A stretch of 64,000 nt of DNA from Kordia sp050633145 (GCF_050633145.1 NZ_JBOEFY010000020.1:124001-188000), one strand, 5' to 3'; shown: positions 37,015 to 45,434, counted from the first letter of the stretch. Notes: a model not told the origin generated them from the letters alone. Program-made: numbers and translations.

Positions 37015-37818
37015 TTAATTTTTCTGTCGGAGTGCGTTTTCTAATAGTACAATCTTACTTTCTAAATCGTGTAGCCTATCGTAAACATCTACAGGTTCTG
37101 GCATTTGTTTAGAAGCAAACATTGTTACATACCAAACTTCCATAATTTCTTCTGCATTGATTGTATATGTTGGATAGTTTCCATCTTTATTATCAGACTT
37201 TAAAATAAGCTTTCCGCGTTCTTCTATTCTATTAATAACACGCTTTAACACAATTCCGTCATTACGACTCACAATAACGTACACACGTCCATCTTTTACG
37301 TCGTTTAAATCCTCTACATACTTTCCAAAAACTAAATCGCCATCAAAAAATGTACGTACCATAGAGTTTCCTTGTACTTCAAAACAACGATACGTTCCGT
37401 TTGTTAGATGCGGCATGCTAAACGAAGGCAGGGTTTCTATATAACCTGCATCTCCATAACCGTCTAAATAACCTGCTCTCGCTTTTATAGGTACATACAC
37501 TACATTTTCTTCTCCTTCTTGGTTTACAGCGACTACTTGCGGAATTCCAGCATATGTTTGAAACTCTTTCGTTTCAGATTTAAACATCTGTGAGTTCATA
37601 CCAAATAAATAATCGGGATTGATATCAAATTCTTTAATAATACTTGTTAATAAATCATAGCCTGGTTTGGTCCTTTTTCTTGACCCATCAGGTTGTGGTC
37701 TACCATTCGTAATACTATCTATAGTTGTGCTAGTCACACCAATTCGTTTGGAAAATGAATTATTATTAAGACGAAAATGATCAATGATCTGTTTTATTTT
37801 TTCATGTATTCCTTCCAT
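37015..37818 (-). CDS. LexA/CI-like transcriptional regulator (XRE-type HTH plus S24 peptidase)
   Basis: From the ATG at 37818 (MEGIHEKIKQ) the protein has 267 residues; the longer frame to 38028 is poor and crosses the promoter region. An XRE-like HTH (about 1-65, FSKRIGVTSTTIDSITNG) is followed by an S24 domain with VQGNSMVRTFFDGDLVFG (nucleophile Ser) and GIVLKRVI (general base Lys), as in repressors that self-cleave on DNA damage. A short coiled coil ends the protein. It is divergent from a small HTH gene, and the gap contains paired 12-bp boxes that recur upstream of a lysis operon and a 1126-residue protein gene, so it is the likely repressor of these. Confidence 0.85.
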   Translation of the reverse strand: MEGIHEKIKQIIDHFRLNNNSFSKRIGVTSTTIDSITNGRPQPDGSRKRTKPGYDLLTSIIKEFDINPDYLFGMNSQMFKSETKEFQTYAGIPQVVAVNQEGEENVVYVPIKARAGYLDGYGDAGYIETLPSFSMPHLTNGTYRCFEVQGNSMVRTFFDGDLVFGKYVEDLNDVKDGRVYVIVSRNDGIVLKRVINRIEERGKLILKSDNKDGNYPTYTINAEEIMEVWYVTMFASKQMPEPVDVYDRLHDLESKIVLLENALRQKN

Positions 37819-37878
37819 AATCTCTCTAAATAATTTAAACATTTTACAAAATATTTCTGTTTTATGTTTGAAATAATC

Positions 37879-37912
37879 TGTAATTTGTTTATATTTGTAC
37901 TGTAATTTGTTG
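37879..37912 (+). promoter_or_regulatory. Operator/promoter A: two TGTAAWWTGTTK boxes with TATATTTG
   Basis: The boxes TGTAATTTGTTT (37879-37890) and TGTAATTTGTTG (37901-37912) are 22 bp apart, and the -7 element TATATTTG lies at 37890-37897. It stands between the S24 regulator and the small HTH gene, so it could serve autoregulation. The same box pair occurs at 40110-40142 and 45455-45488. Confidence 0.65.
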
Positions 37913-38089
37913 CTAATATATGAATTATTATTGAAAATCAAACATTTGTGAGGATAAATGTCGGTTTTATTCTTCATAAATACATAAAAAGCGACAAAAT
38001 ATAGACTGACGGTTACGTATTTGGACACTAAAAGTCACATACGATTTTAAAAGATAGAATAGATAATAACACCTTATAATACAGCGACC

Positions 38090-38245
38090 ATGAAACGAAG
38101 CAAAGAGCTATTAAACAAAAGAAAAAAATTCATTCACAACTACGTAGAAGACAATTCTGCAAAACAAATGAAAGTAATCATCAACGAATTGGTTGATAAA
38201 CTGTTCATTTCAGAAAAGACGATATACAATATTTTAAAACAGTAA
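38090..38245 (+). CDS. Small HTH-like protein (51 residues)
   Basis: This short ATG frame encodes a basic 51-residue protein. Its C-terminal half NELVDKLFISEKTIYNIL looks like a helix-turn-helix recognition helix, as in small Bacteroidota DNA-binding proteins. It lies about 190 nt downstream of the operator/promoter A and has a terminator just after it (38291-38315), which supports a real transcript. With the S24 regulator it could form a two-protein switch like CI/Cro; this is inference. Confidence 0.6.
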   Translation: MKRSKELLNKRKKFIHNYVEDNSAKQMKVIINELVDKLFISEKTIYNILKQ

Positions 38246-38290
38246 TTAGCTAGTCACTCAACGCTCATTAAAATATGTATATCTGGAAAG

Positions 38291-38320
38291 CTCCTTTTAT
38301 TTGCCAAAAAAGGAGTTTTC
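38291..38320 (+). terminator. Terminator after the small HTH gene
   Basis: CTCCTTTT pairs with AAAAGGAG across a loop, followed by T. It ends the short transcript. Confidence 0.6.
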
Positions 38321-38424
38321 CTTCTCAACAATATGAATGCATCTTGCAGTGAATACAGTTATTGTTACATGAAAATAAATTCTTAGGGGTTAATCATTAT
38401 TATTCATAACTACAATACGTATTC

Positions 38425-38454
38425 AAAAAATCCCTTCATGTAAGGGATTTTTTT
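38425..38454. terminator. Second terminator upstream of the collar genes
   Basis: AAAAAATCCCTT pairs with AAGGGATTTTTT around CATGT. About 100 bp of unexplained sequence separates it from the previous hairpin; that stretch could encode a small RNA, or this could simply insulate the collar genes. Confidence 0.6.
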
Positions 38455-38575
38455 GTTACTAATTAAACCACTAGTTCTAAAGGTGTTAAAAATCTATTTT
38501 GTAGGCTTATTCCTTATTTTATTCGTAAATTGAAAGTAATGTACTTCATTTTTATAAACCATAATACTTTTTATC

Positions 38576-39247
38576 ATGAAACAATCAATACAAGCACTAA
38601 AATCATATTTTGAAACAGGAGACAGACCTACAGAAACTCAGTTTGCAAACTTAATCGACAGTTTAGCAACGCCAATGATTGGAGAAATTAAAACGGTAAG
38701 TTTTGCAGCTGTTCCTTTAGGTTGGGCAAAATGTGATGGACAATTACTAAATATTGCAGATTATGAAACTTTATTCAGTTTAATAGGTACTACATACGGC
38801 GGTGATGGTACAACAACTTTTGCCTTACCTAATTTACAAGACAGAACCATGATTCATAACAGTTCAAACTTTACTATAGGTCAAACTGGAGGAACTGCAG
38901 AAAACACGCTTACGGAAAGTCAATTACCAGGGCATAATCATGGTGTTGGAACTTTAACAGCTTCACATACCTTAACAGGAACAGTACTTGTAAATGAAGA
39001 AGATGGTGAAACAAATGATCCTCAAACAAGGAATTTTGGTTTAACAGATCCAGATACTAATAATAATTACAACTCTTCATCAAATACTACAACAATGGCT
39101 GCAAACAATGTAAGCGTTAGCGGAAACATCTCACTTTCTGGAAATACAGCTTCCACAGGAAACGCAACTCCTGTAAATAATATGCAGCCTTATTTGGTTG
39201 TAAATACAATTATTGCTTTAGAAGGAATTGATCCTTTAGCGAGTTAA
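38576..39247 (+). CDS. Phage tail-collar domain protein, copy 1
   Basis: This 223-residue protein carries a tail-collar (microcystin-dependent-protein-like) domain. The N-terminal MKQSIQALKSYFETGDRPT motif (about 1-30) is a tail-type adaptor also found in the 41288 gene. The collar core follows: GEIKTVSFAAVPLGWAKCDG, TTYGGDGTTTFALPNL and GHNHG. A repetitive Thr/Asn/Ser region ends in PVNNMQPYLVVNTIIALEG. Such proteins form fibre or plate tips of phage tails and tail-like devices. It sits upstream of its paralogue, with a shared leader sequence. Confidence 0.85.
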   Translation: MKQSIQALKSYFETGDRPTETQFANLIDSLATPMIGEIKTVSFAAVPLGWAKCDGQLLNIADYETLFSLIGTTYGGDGTTTFALPNLQDRTMIHNSSNFTIGQTGGTAENTLTESQLPGHNHGVGTLTASHTLTGTVLVNEEDGETNDPQTRNFGLTDPDTNNNYNSSSNTTTMAANNVSVSGNISLSGNTASTGNATPVNNMQPYLVVNTIIALEGIDPLAS

Positions 39248-39335
39248 AAAAGTATAATTTGTAAGTTTAAACTTTAATTTATTTGTAAATTGAAAGAATT
39301 ATACTTCATTTTATTAACCGTAATACTTTTTTATC

Positions 39336-39968
39336 ATGCAACAATCAGTACAAACATTAAAATCTTGTCTATCAAATTTAGTAGACAGTTTAGCACTTCC
39401 AATGATTGGAGAAATCAAAACCATTAGTTTTTCTACAGTTCCAAATGGCTGGGCAAAGTGCGATGGACAATTATTAAATATTTTAGACTACGGAACTTTA
39501 TTTGGTCTAATAGGAACTACGTATGGTGGCGATGGAGTTACAACCTTTGCTTTGCCAAATTTACAGGGAAAAACCGTGATTCATAACGATGTAAATTATG
39601 CACTTGGTCAAACTGGAGGAACTAGCGAAAATACACTTACAGTAAATCAATTACCTACACACAGTCATGGTGTTGGAACCTTAGCTGCTTCACATACACT
39701 TAAAGGAACAGTACTTGTAAACGAAGAAGACGGTGAGTCTGATGATCCTAATGGAAGAAATTTTGGTGTAAGTACTTCCGATACTCCTTATAATGCTAGT
39801 ACAAATGATAAATTAATGGCAGCTAATAATGTACAAATTAACGGAAATATTTCACTTTCGGGAACTACAGCTTCTACAGGAAATGGAATGCCTGTAAATA
39901 ATGTGCAACCTTATTTGGCATTAAATACAATTATTGCTTTGGAAGGAATTGATCCATCTACAATTTGA
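39336..39968 (+). CDS. Phage tail-collar domain protein, copy 2
   Basis: This 210-residue paralogue of the preceding gene is very similar across the collar core and the C-terminus. The N-terminal adaptor is shortened: after QTLKS about 14 residues of the YFETGD motif are missing and the frame continues with CLSNLVDSL, so this copy may not attach in the same way. The upstream 60 bp are also duplicated (TTGTAAATTGAAAG...TTTATCATG), showing a tandem duplication that included promoter sequence. A terminator follows at 40000-40024. Confidence 0.83.
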   Translation: MQQSVQTLKSCLSNLVDSLALPMIGEIKTISFSTVPNGWAKCDGQLLNILDYGTLFGLIGTTYGGDGVTTFALPNLQGKTVIHNDVNYALGQTGGTSENTLTVNQLPTHSHGVGTLAASHTLKGTVLVNEEDGESDDPNGRNFGVSTSDTPYNASTNDKLMAANNVQINGNISLSGTTASTGNGMPVNNVQPYLALNTIIALEGIDPSTI

Positions 39969-39999
39969 TTACTAAAATAATACTATAAAACTCTTCATA

Positions 40000-40024
40000 A
40001 AATCCCTTGTTCTAAGGGGTTTTA
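40000..40024 (+). terminator. Terminator of the collar genes
   Basis: AAAATCCCTT pairs with AAGGGGTTTT, followed by A/T-rich sequence. Confidence 0.65.
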
Positions 40025-40109
40025 TTTTCTTCTTATTTTGAGTAAAACACCTCATCATCCACTCAAAAATAGCGATTCAAACAAAAAACAGAAAAAACAA
40101 TAATTATTT

Positions 40110-40150
40110 TGTAATATGTTTGTTTTATATTGTAATATGTTTTATATTTG
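40110..40150 (+). promoter_or_regulatory. Operator/promoter B: two TGTAATATGTTT boxes with TATATTTG
   Basis: Two perfect copies of TGTAATATGTTT lie at 40110-40121 and 40131-40142, 21 bp apart. The -7 element TATATTTG (40143-40150) follows directly, so the boxes cover the core promoter. This is a likely repressor site controlling the lysin-holin operon. Confidence 0.7.
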
Positions 40151-40344
40151 TACTCGCTTTTCTAATGAACTGTGCATCATTTTGTACGATTCGTATTTTA
40201 AAAAACACTGTTGAGAAGAATCTTATACGCTTGCAAACCCTATTCTGGTTAAGAAACATAAAAAAATAGTTGCATAAGTTACAAGTTTTTTTATTCTCAA
40301 ATTAAATTCCAACATTTTCATGAATATATTAATCATGCGCTGAC

Positions 40345-40404
40345 AATTGCAGTTGCAAAAGGCGATTGTTTGCAATTTTTTTAGACAATGTACATAGCAT
40401 TGTC
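40345..40404 (+). promoter_or_regulatory. Leader hairpins upstream of the lysin gene
   Basis: AATTGCA (40345-40351) pairs with TGCAATT (40371-40377) and is followed by a T run, so it looks like an attenuator. A second hairpin pairs GACAATG (40384-40390) with CATTGTC (40398-40404). The leader from promoter B to the first gene is about 280 nt. Confidence 0.45.
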
Positions 40405-40429
40405 ACTTAATTACTAAAAGTTAAAAACT

Positions 40430-40864
40430 ATGAACTTAATTCAAAAAGCATTATCACAATATGGAGTAACAGAAGTTGATGGTAAAGCAGATAATCCCCA
40501 AATTATTAGATATTTTGAAGTATTAGGATTCAATAGCAGCAAATTACACGATGAAACAGCTTGGTGTAGTGCATTTGTAAATTGGGTTTCTAAAACGGAA
40601 AACTATTCATACAGTGGAAAATTAAATGCTAGAAGTTGGTTAAATGTTGGTGAATCTACCGCATTACCTACACAAGGAGACGTTGTTGTATTATGGCGTG
40701 AATCTCCTAGTAGTTGGAAAGGACATGTCGGTTTTTTTGTAAAACAAACAAAGCGATATGTATACATTTTAGGAGGCAATCAGAACAATAAAGTTTCTAT
40801 TAAAGCTTATCCTAAAAACAGAGTTTTAGATTACAGAAAACTATCGAAAAATGGAGAAAATTAA
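40430..40864 (+). CDS. TIGR02594-type NlpC/CHAP-like cell-wall hydrolase (lysin)
   Basis: This 144-residue protein has a papain-like hydrolase pattern: Cys46 in AWCSAFVNW and His99 in KGHVGFF, with an Asn/Asp-containing loop after. Such small proteins in the TIGR02594 family are phage-type endolysins or peptidoglycan amidases. It lacks a signal peptide, so it would need the holin encoded next. Its 3' end overlaps the holin start by 14 nt. It is controlled by promoter B with its paired boxes. Confidence 0.75.
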   Translation: MNLIQKALSQYGVTEVDGKADNPQIIRYFEVLGFNSSKLHDETAWCSAFVNWVSKTENYSYSGKLNARSWLNVGESTALPTQGDVVVLWRESPSSWKGHVGFFVKQTKRYVYILGGNQNNKVSIKAYPKNRVLDYRKLSKNGEN

Positions 40865-41291
40865 GCCTTACTTATTTTGGCTATTTGCTCTTATTGCGCC
40901 TATTGTTTCTGTAATGCTCACCGTTGCTTTTCTAATTATTGTAGATTTTATTACAGGAACCTACGCAGCAATTAAGAAAAATATCCCTATTACTAGCGAA
41001 CGCATTGGTAATACAATTTCAAAATTTTTTATCTATAATTTGGTGGTTATTTCTGCCTTTTTATTAGAAAAATATATTGTAAAAGAAATTCCGTTTATGC
41101 GGATTATTGCTGGATTTATAGCTATAGCTGAAATAAAATCCATCATGGAAAATTTTAACGAAATCTATGGTATAAACCCTTTTAAAGCTTTGGTTAATTT
41201 AATCAAAAAAAAGTCTTTTGAAGATTTAGAAGAAACCATAGATGTTCTTGTAAACAACAAAGAGCAAGATCAAAAAATTCAAAAAAAATGA
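40851..41291 (+). CDS. Phage-type holin
   Basis: This 146-residue inner-membrane protein has several hydrophobic segments (about 5-35, 58-78 and 82-97). The motif IVDFITGTYAAIKKN is typical of the toxin-secretion/phage-lysis holin family (phage_holin_4), in which DxxTG ends the first helix hairpin. The tail is charged. It overlaps the lysin at its start by 14 nt and the next gene by 4 nt at its end, so the three are one operon. It should form the pore that lets the lysin reach the cell wall. Confidence 0.8.
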   Translation: MEKIKPYLFWLFALIAPIVSVMLTVAFLIIVDFITGTYAAIKKNIPITSERIGNTISKFFIYNLVVISAFLLEKYIVKEIPFMRIIAGFIAIAEIKSIMENFNEIYGINPFKALVNLIKKKSFEDLEETIDVLVNNKEQDQKIQKK

Positions 41292-41884
41292 AACAAACAT
41301 TAGAAACATTAAAATCATATTTTGAAACAGGCGACAAACCAACACAAACAGAATATGAAAACTTATTGGACAGTTTAATACATGTAAATCAGGTTCCTGT
41401 CCAGGTTCATACTGTAGAAGCATCTTCCGATTATGGAAGTGCAGCGTACAGTCCTACTCATCCATTTCGAAATATTGTACGTTTAAAATCAGGGTTTACA
41501 AATTATCACTGGCTAAGTGAGTCTGGACAAACTACCAATCAACGCCTTTGTATATATTTTGCAAATCCATGTAGTATCTCAAGATTTAATTATATAAATG
41601 CTGGACAAAATGCAACAGCAAAAGGTGGTATTAAAACCTGTAGAATGTATGGTATGACCTCAAAAATGATGTATGATACTACACATGGAACAATAGTTCC
41701 TGAAATGACCGATGTATTATACAGTGGAGACTTAGAACAATATACAGAAAGCCAGTTTGATGAAGGCGGCGTTAGTGTTGAGATTCCAAAAACACAGAAG
41801 ATTTACGGAATCATTTTAGACATGGACAATAAACATACTGGAGAAGCATATATTGGATTAAAAGCAATGAGTTTTTATCAATAA
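41288..41884 (+). CDS. Appendage-like protein with shared N-terminal adaptor
   Basis: This 198-residue protein begins with MKQTLETLKSYFETGDKPT, almost the same adaptor as the first collar protein. The remainder (about 35-198) is beta-rich and might fold as a jelly-roll or discoidin-like binding domain, with FRNIVRLKSGF, RLCIYFANPCS and KTQKIYGIILDM. It is the third gene of the lysin-holin operon. Together with the collar proteins it suggests a set of interchangeable tips on one particle. The domain identity is uncertain. Confidence 0.65.
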   Translation: MKQTLETLKSYFETGDKPTQTEYENLLDSLIHVNQVPVQVHTVEASSDYGSAAYSPTHPFRNIVRLKSGFTNYHWLSESGQTTNQRLCIYFANPCSISRFNYINAGQNATAKGGIKTCRMYGMTSKMMYDTTHGTIVPEMTDVLYSGDLEQYTESQFDEGGVSVEIPKTQKIYGIILDMDNKHTGEAYIGLKAMSFYQ

Positions 41885-41944
41885 TTATTTCTTATTTGAT
41901 GTAAACTGTATTATTCTAAATATACAATAAATAAAAAATCATCT

Positions 41945-41975
41945 AGAGCCTTTGCATAAAAACAGAGGCTCTTTT
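41945..41975 (+). terminator. Terminator of the lysin-holin operon
   Basis: AGAGCCTTTG pairs with CAGAGGCTCT and is followed by TTTTT. Confidence 0.75.
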
Positions 41976-41989
41976 TAGCTTATATTATC

Positions 41990-42199
41990 ATGAAAAAAAT
42001 ACAAATATCTACAGACCGAATATTACTAATTATCATCCTTATGTTACTTTGGTATAGCACTTTAATAAAAGCGTGCGAAAGTGACGTTGACATCAGTTTG
42101 CAACCAAATGTAACTATGGTAAATGATAAAATTTATACTATGGAGATAAATAACTCAGGAAGAAAAAGCAATATAAAGGCGATTAGTACTAGCTATTAA
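41990..42199 (+). CDS. Small membrane or secreted hypothetical protein
   Basis: This 69-residue protein has one hydrophobic helix (about 11-27), then a polar tail. It may be a signal-anchored peptide. I do not recognise it. It lies after the operon terminator and its end overlaps the convergent gene by 4 nt. Confidence 0.4.
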   Translation: MKKIQISTDRILLIIILMLLWYSTLIKACESDVDISLQPNVTMVNDKIYTMEINNSGRKSNIKAISTSY

Positions 42200-42510
42200 A
42201 TCAAAAATACAATTGCAATAATTAATGCGATCAATATAAATTTTAATAAAAGAATAGTCTTATCCGATTTGTGAAACAACGTATTAATTTCTGTCTCAGT
42301 TTCTTCAGTTTCCTTCTCTTTCAAGCATTCATTTACATGTTCTACATACGGAAGATCTTTTTCATGAAAAAAATACTCTGTAAACTTAGAGTCAGGAATT
42401 TCCCTTTTTACAAAATGAATTTGCTGTTTCTTTAATGCATTATCAAAGAAATCTTCAGCTTTTTCATTTGTAAACAATTTAAAATAACGTTCTAATTTTA
42501 CTTTCTTCAT
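42196..42510 (-). CDS. Hypothetical tail-anchored protein
   Basis: This 104-residue protein starts with MKKVKLERYFKLFTNEKAEDFFDNAL and ends in one hydrophobic helix (about 86-104). The soluble part resembles small DUF2007-like signal-transduction modules in length and strand order, but the match is weak. It is divergent from rnpA (73 bp gap) and convergent with the 41990 gene. Confidence 0.6.
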   Translation of the reverse strand: MKKVKLERYFKLFTNEKAEDFFDNALKKQQIHFVKREIPDSKFTEYFFHEKDLPYVEHVNECLKEKETEETETEINTLFHKSDKTILLLKFILIALIIAIVFLI

Positions 42511-42583
42511 TTATGGTCCGTGTACAATAAAGATAGTAAATACAATCTTATTTTCTATTTTTACCGAGATTCAAAAAATATTT

Positions 42584-42976
42584 ATGAATTATCGTTTTCC
42601 AAAAGAAGAAAAATTAAAAAGCAAAAAGTGTATTGAACTCCTTTTTAACGAAGGAAGTTCAGTTTCTAAGTTTCCACTAAAACTCATTTATGTTGCAACA
42701 GATTTGCCTAAAGATGTCCAAATTCAAGCAGGTGTTTCTGTAACTAAAAGGCGTTTTAAAAAAGCTGTAACACGCAATCGTATCAAAAGATTAATGCGAG
42801 AAGCCTATCGTTTACACAAAAATGACGTTTTTAACAGAATATCAACATCCTATGCTTTTATGTTTTTGTATATTGGAAAACAAGAACCAACTTTTGAAGA
42901 AATAGAAAAATCAATGGTTCGTTTGTTGGAAAAATTTATTGAAAAAACTGACGCAACAAACACACTTGAAAACTAG
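42584..42976 (+). CDS. rnpA: Ribonuclease P protein component
   Basis: This is the protein subunit of RNase P, which removes 5' leaders from pre-tRNAs. The 130-residue protein has the family features: FPKEEKLKSKKCIELLFNEG at the N-terminus, GVSVTKRRFKKAVTRNRIKRLMREAYR as the RNA-binding RNR motif, and a C-terminal helix. No rpmH gene precedes it, unlike in many bacteria. It is followed after 42 nt by the S41 protease gene, probably co-transcribed. Confidence 0.95.
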   Translation: MNYRFPKEEKLKSKKCIELLFNEGSSVSKFPLKLIYVATDLPKDVQIQAGVSVTKRRFKKAVTRNRIKRLMREAYRLHKNDVFNRISTSYAFMFLYIGKQEPTFEEIEKSMVRLLEKFIEKTDATNTLEN

Positions 42977-43018
42977 GTATATATAAGCTACTTTACTAGC
43001 TATTAATGAAGTATAAAG

Positions 43019-44656
43019 ATGAAGAAACTATTCAAAAAACGAGTTATCATTCCTATATTGGCAATCACACTTTTATTTGGTGCCGTAGGTTTTAAAAGTG
43101 ATTTCTTTGAAATTGCAAAGCAAATTGAAATATTCACAACCATGTTTAAACAATTAAACATGAATTATGTAGATGAAACAAATCCAGCTGAATTGATGGA
43201 TGATGCCATCAAAGAAATGCTGAATGACCTAGATCCGTATACCAAATTCTATAACGAACAAGATGTAGAAGCTGCAAAAATTAGAAATGCTGGTGAATAT
43301 TCAGGAATTGGTGCTTCTGTTCGTAGAAACAAAAATAAAATTACCATCATTGAACCGTATAAAGACTATCCTGCAGATAAAGCTGGATTAAAAGCTGGTG
43401 ATGAAATTGTAAAAATTGGCGATATTGTTATTGCTAGTTTTAAAGAAGATACAGGCGAATTGTTAAAAGGTGCTGCCAATAGTAAAGTGAAAATTGTATA
43501 CAAACGTCAAGGAAAAGAATATACAACTGAGCTAACTCGAACTAAAATTGAAGTAGATGCGGTTCCTTTTTATAAAATGATCGATGACAAAACTGGTTAT
43601 ATTGTATTGGCTAAATTCAACAAAAAAGCAAGTGCTCAAACCAAAGACGCATTGGAAAGATTAAAAGAAGAAGGTGCAGAACGAATTGTATTAGACTTGC
43701 GTGGAAACCCTGGAGGATTACTAAGAGAATCAATTGCAATTGTGAATCTATTTGTACCTAAAGGCGAAGTAATTGTGACCACAAAATCAAAAGTTAAAAA
43801 ATACAACAGAACTTATAAAACGAAAAAGAAACCTGTAGATACAGAAATTCCGTTAGTAGTTTTAGTCAATGGAAAAAGTGCTTCTGCAAGTGAGATTGTT
43901 TCTGGAGCATTACAAGATTTAGACAGAGCAGTTGTAATTGGCGCGCGTAGTTTTGGAAAAGGTTTGGTACAACAACCTAAAAAACTAACGTACGGAACAC
44001 AATTAAAAGTTACAATTTCAAGATATTATACACCTTCTGGTCGTTGTATTCAAGCTTTAGATTATTGGAATAGAGATGCCAATGGAAACGCTGTAAGAAC
44101 TGGTGAAGATGATTACAATGCTTTTAAAACGAAAAAAGGAAGAACGGTTTATGATGGTGGTGGAATCAATCCAGATATTGAAATTTCTTCACAAAAAACA
44201 AGTGACTTTACAAGATCATTAATCGGAAACTTAGCTATTTTCAATTATGCAACTGAGTTTTACAATCAAAATTCATTTGCTTCTATGAATGATTTTTCTA
44301 GTGATAATATAAACTACGATGCTTTCAAAAAAAGTGTGGCGGCTTCTGGTGTAGATTATTACGAAACGAACACAGAAAAAGAACTCAAAAAAATCATGAG
44401 CACAAAAGAAGCAGCCGATTTTGGTAACAATGTTTCTAAAGAATATGATGATTTATTAGCTTCTATCAAACAAAGCAAATTAGATGCTTTAGACACGTAT
44501 AAGTCGCAAATTGAAGTAGAACTTCAAAACGAAATTTTAAAGCGTTATTTCTATCGTGAAGGCTTATATGAGTATCAATTAACACATGATAAAGCTATAA
44601 AAGAAGCAACTGCTTTATTAGCAAATAAAAGCAAATACGACGGTATTTTAAACTAA
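43019..44656 (+). CDS. Carboxy-terminal processing protease (S41, CtpA-like)
   Basis: This 545-residue envelope protease has an N-terminal signal anchor (about 9-24), a PDZ domain (about 95-170, YSGIGASV...AGLKAGDEIVKIG) and an S41 catalytic domain. Ser289 in KSASASEI and Lys314 in SFGKGLVQ are the Ser-Lys dyad. The C-terminal about 150 residues are a helical extension common in Bacteroidota homologues. It would trim or degrade envelope proteins. The end overlaps the convergent zinc-ribbon gene by 4 nt. Confidence 0.92.
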   Translation: MKKLFKKRVIIPILAITLLFGAVGFKSDFFEIAKQIEIFTTMFKQLNMNYVDETNPAELMDDAIKEMLNDLDPYTKFYNEQDVEAAKIRNAGEYSGIGASVRRNKNKITIIEPYKDYPADKAGLKAGDEIVKIGDIVIASFKEDTGELLKGAANSKVKIVYKRQGKEYTTELTRTKIEVDAVPFYKMIDDKTGYIVLAKFNKKASAQTKDALERLKEEGAERIVLDLRGNPGGLLRESIAIVNLFVPKGEVIVTTKSKVKKYNRTYKTKKKPVDTEIPLVVLVNGKSASASEIVSGALQDLDRAVVIGARSFGKGLVQQPKKLTYGTQLKVTISRYYTPSGRCIQALDYWNRDANGNAVRTGEDDYNAFKTKKGRTVYDGGGINPDIEISSQKTSDFTRSLIGNLAIFNYATEFYNQNSFASMNDFSSDNINYDAFKKSVAASGVDYYETNTEKELKKIMSTKEAADFGNNVSKEYDDLLASIKQSKLDALDTYKSQIEVELQNEILKRYFYREGLYEYQLTHDKAIKEATALLANKSKYDGILN

Positions 44657-44955
44657 GAATTTAGATTCCAATTAAAATTCAATGATCTACAATTTGGGCA
44701 CGTAGTGTATTCGTCTTCATTAAGAGATTTTTGACAACGATGGCACACTTTGTATTTCGGGTTTATATGACTTATAACAAACTTTGCATCTTTAAGAGAA
44801 ATAGCATGCAAAGTCCTAATTGCATTTATGGCTTGCAAAGGAGAGTCTGCATTTAATTTTTGTAACTTTTTCTTTTCTTCAAATGAAAAATCAGGAATTT
44901 TAAACGTTTCTCTTGGGTTACATCGTTGGCAATATATTTCCATAAGTTTATCCAT
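44653..44955 (-). CDS. Zinc-ribbon protein with L7/L12-C-terminal-like helix pair
   Basis: This 100-residue protein contains CxxC pairs at the N-terminus (YCQRC) and at the C-terminus (CHRC, CPNC). Between them the stretch SPLQAINAIRTLHAISLKDAKFVISHI resembles the helix-loop-helix of the ribosomal L7/L12 C-terminal domain. It may bind a translation factor. The start could be 44955, overlapping the ElaA stop by 8 nt, or Met5 at 44943. Its neighbour order suggests an elaA operon. The function is unknown. Confidence 0.55.
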   Translation of the reverse strand: MDKLMEIYCQRCNPRETFKIPDFSFEEKKKLQKLNADSPLQAINAIRTLHAISLKDAKFVISHINPKYKVCHRCQKSLNEDEYTTCPNCRSLNFNWNLNS

Positions 44956-45400
44956 TTCTAGTCATAGCAATATGAGGAATTTCATCTTCTAAATATCCAT
45001 CTCCTACTTGTGAAAATCCGTGCGATTCATAAAATTTTTGTAAATATGTTTGCGCAGAAATTTTAATATTTCGTGTATTATAATGTTCTTGAATGGCAGC
45101 AATAGCAGCTTTTACAATTATATGACCATATCCAAATGCACGAGCATTTTTTGCTACTACTACTCTACCAAAACTGGCTTCGTTCTCAAAATATTCGCCT
45201 GCATTAAAAAGCCGTATATACGCTACAATCTTTCCATGCTCATCACTACCAATTACATGCAATGCTTTTCTATCTTTTCCATCAACATCCTGATACACAC
45301 AATTTTGCTCTACCACAAAAACTTCACTTCGTAATTGTAGTATATCATACAATTCATCAATAGAAAGTTTATCAAACGATTTTACAGTTACTGTTAGCAT
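44948..45400 (-). CDS. elaA: ElaA-like GNAT acetyltransferase
   Basis: This 150-residue protein belongs to the GNAT fold: LYDILQLRSEVFVVEQNCVYQD is characteristic of ElaA, followed by GRVVVAKNARAFGYGHIIVKAAI with the acetyl-CoA-binding R/Q-x-x-G-x-G/A-like loop, and the C-terminal FYESHGFSQVG. It acetylates an unknown small molecule or protein. It lies upstream of the zinc-ribbon gene with an 8-nt overlap. Behind it is the gap carrying operator C. Confidence 0.88.
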   Translation of the reverse strand: MLTVTVKSFDKLSIDELYDILQLRSEVFVVEQNCVYQDVDGKDRKALHVIGSDEHGKIVAYIRLFNAGEYFENEASFGRVVVAKNARAFGYGHIIVKAAIAAIQEHYNTRNIKISAQTYLQKFYESHGFSQVGDGYLEDEIPHIAMTRNG

Positions 45401-45434
45401 AAGTTTTGGAAATCAATTAGTTATAAATAAACAC

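Noticed and set aside
37819..38028. Longer N-terminus of the S24 regulator
   Set aside because: It would cover the operator region and does not look like an HTH extension; the ATG at 37818 fits the family.
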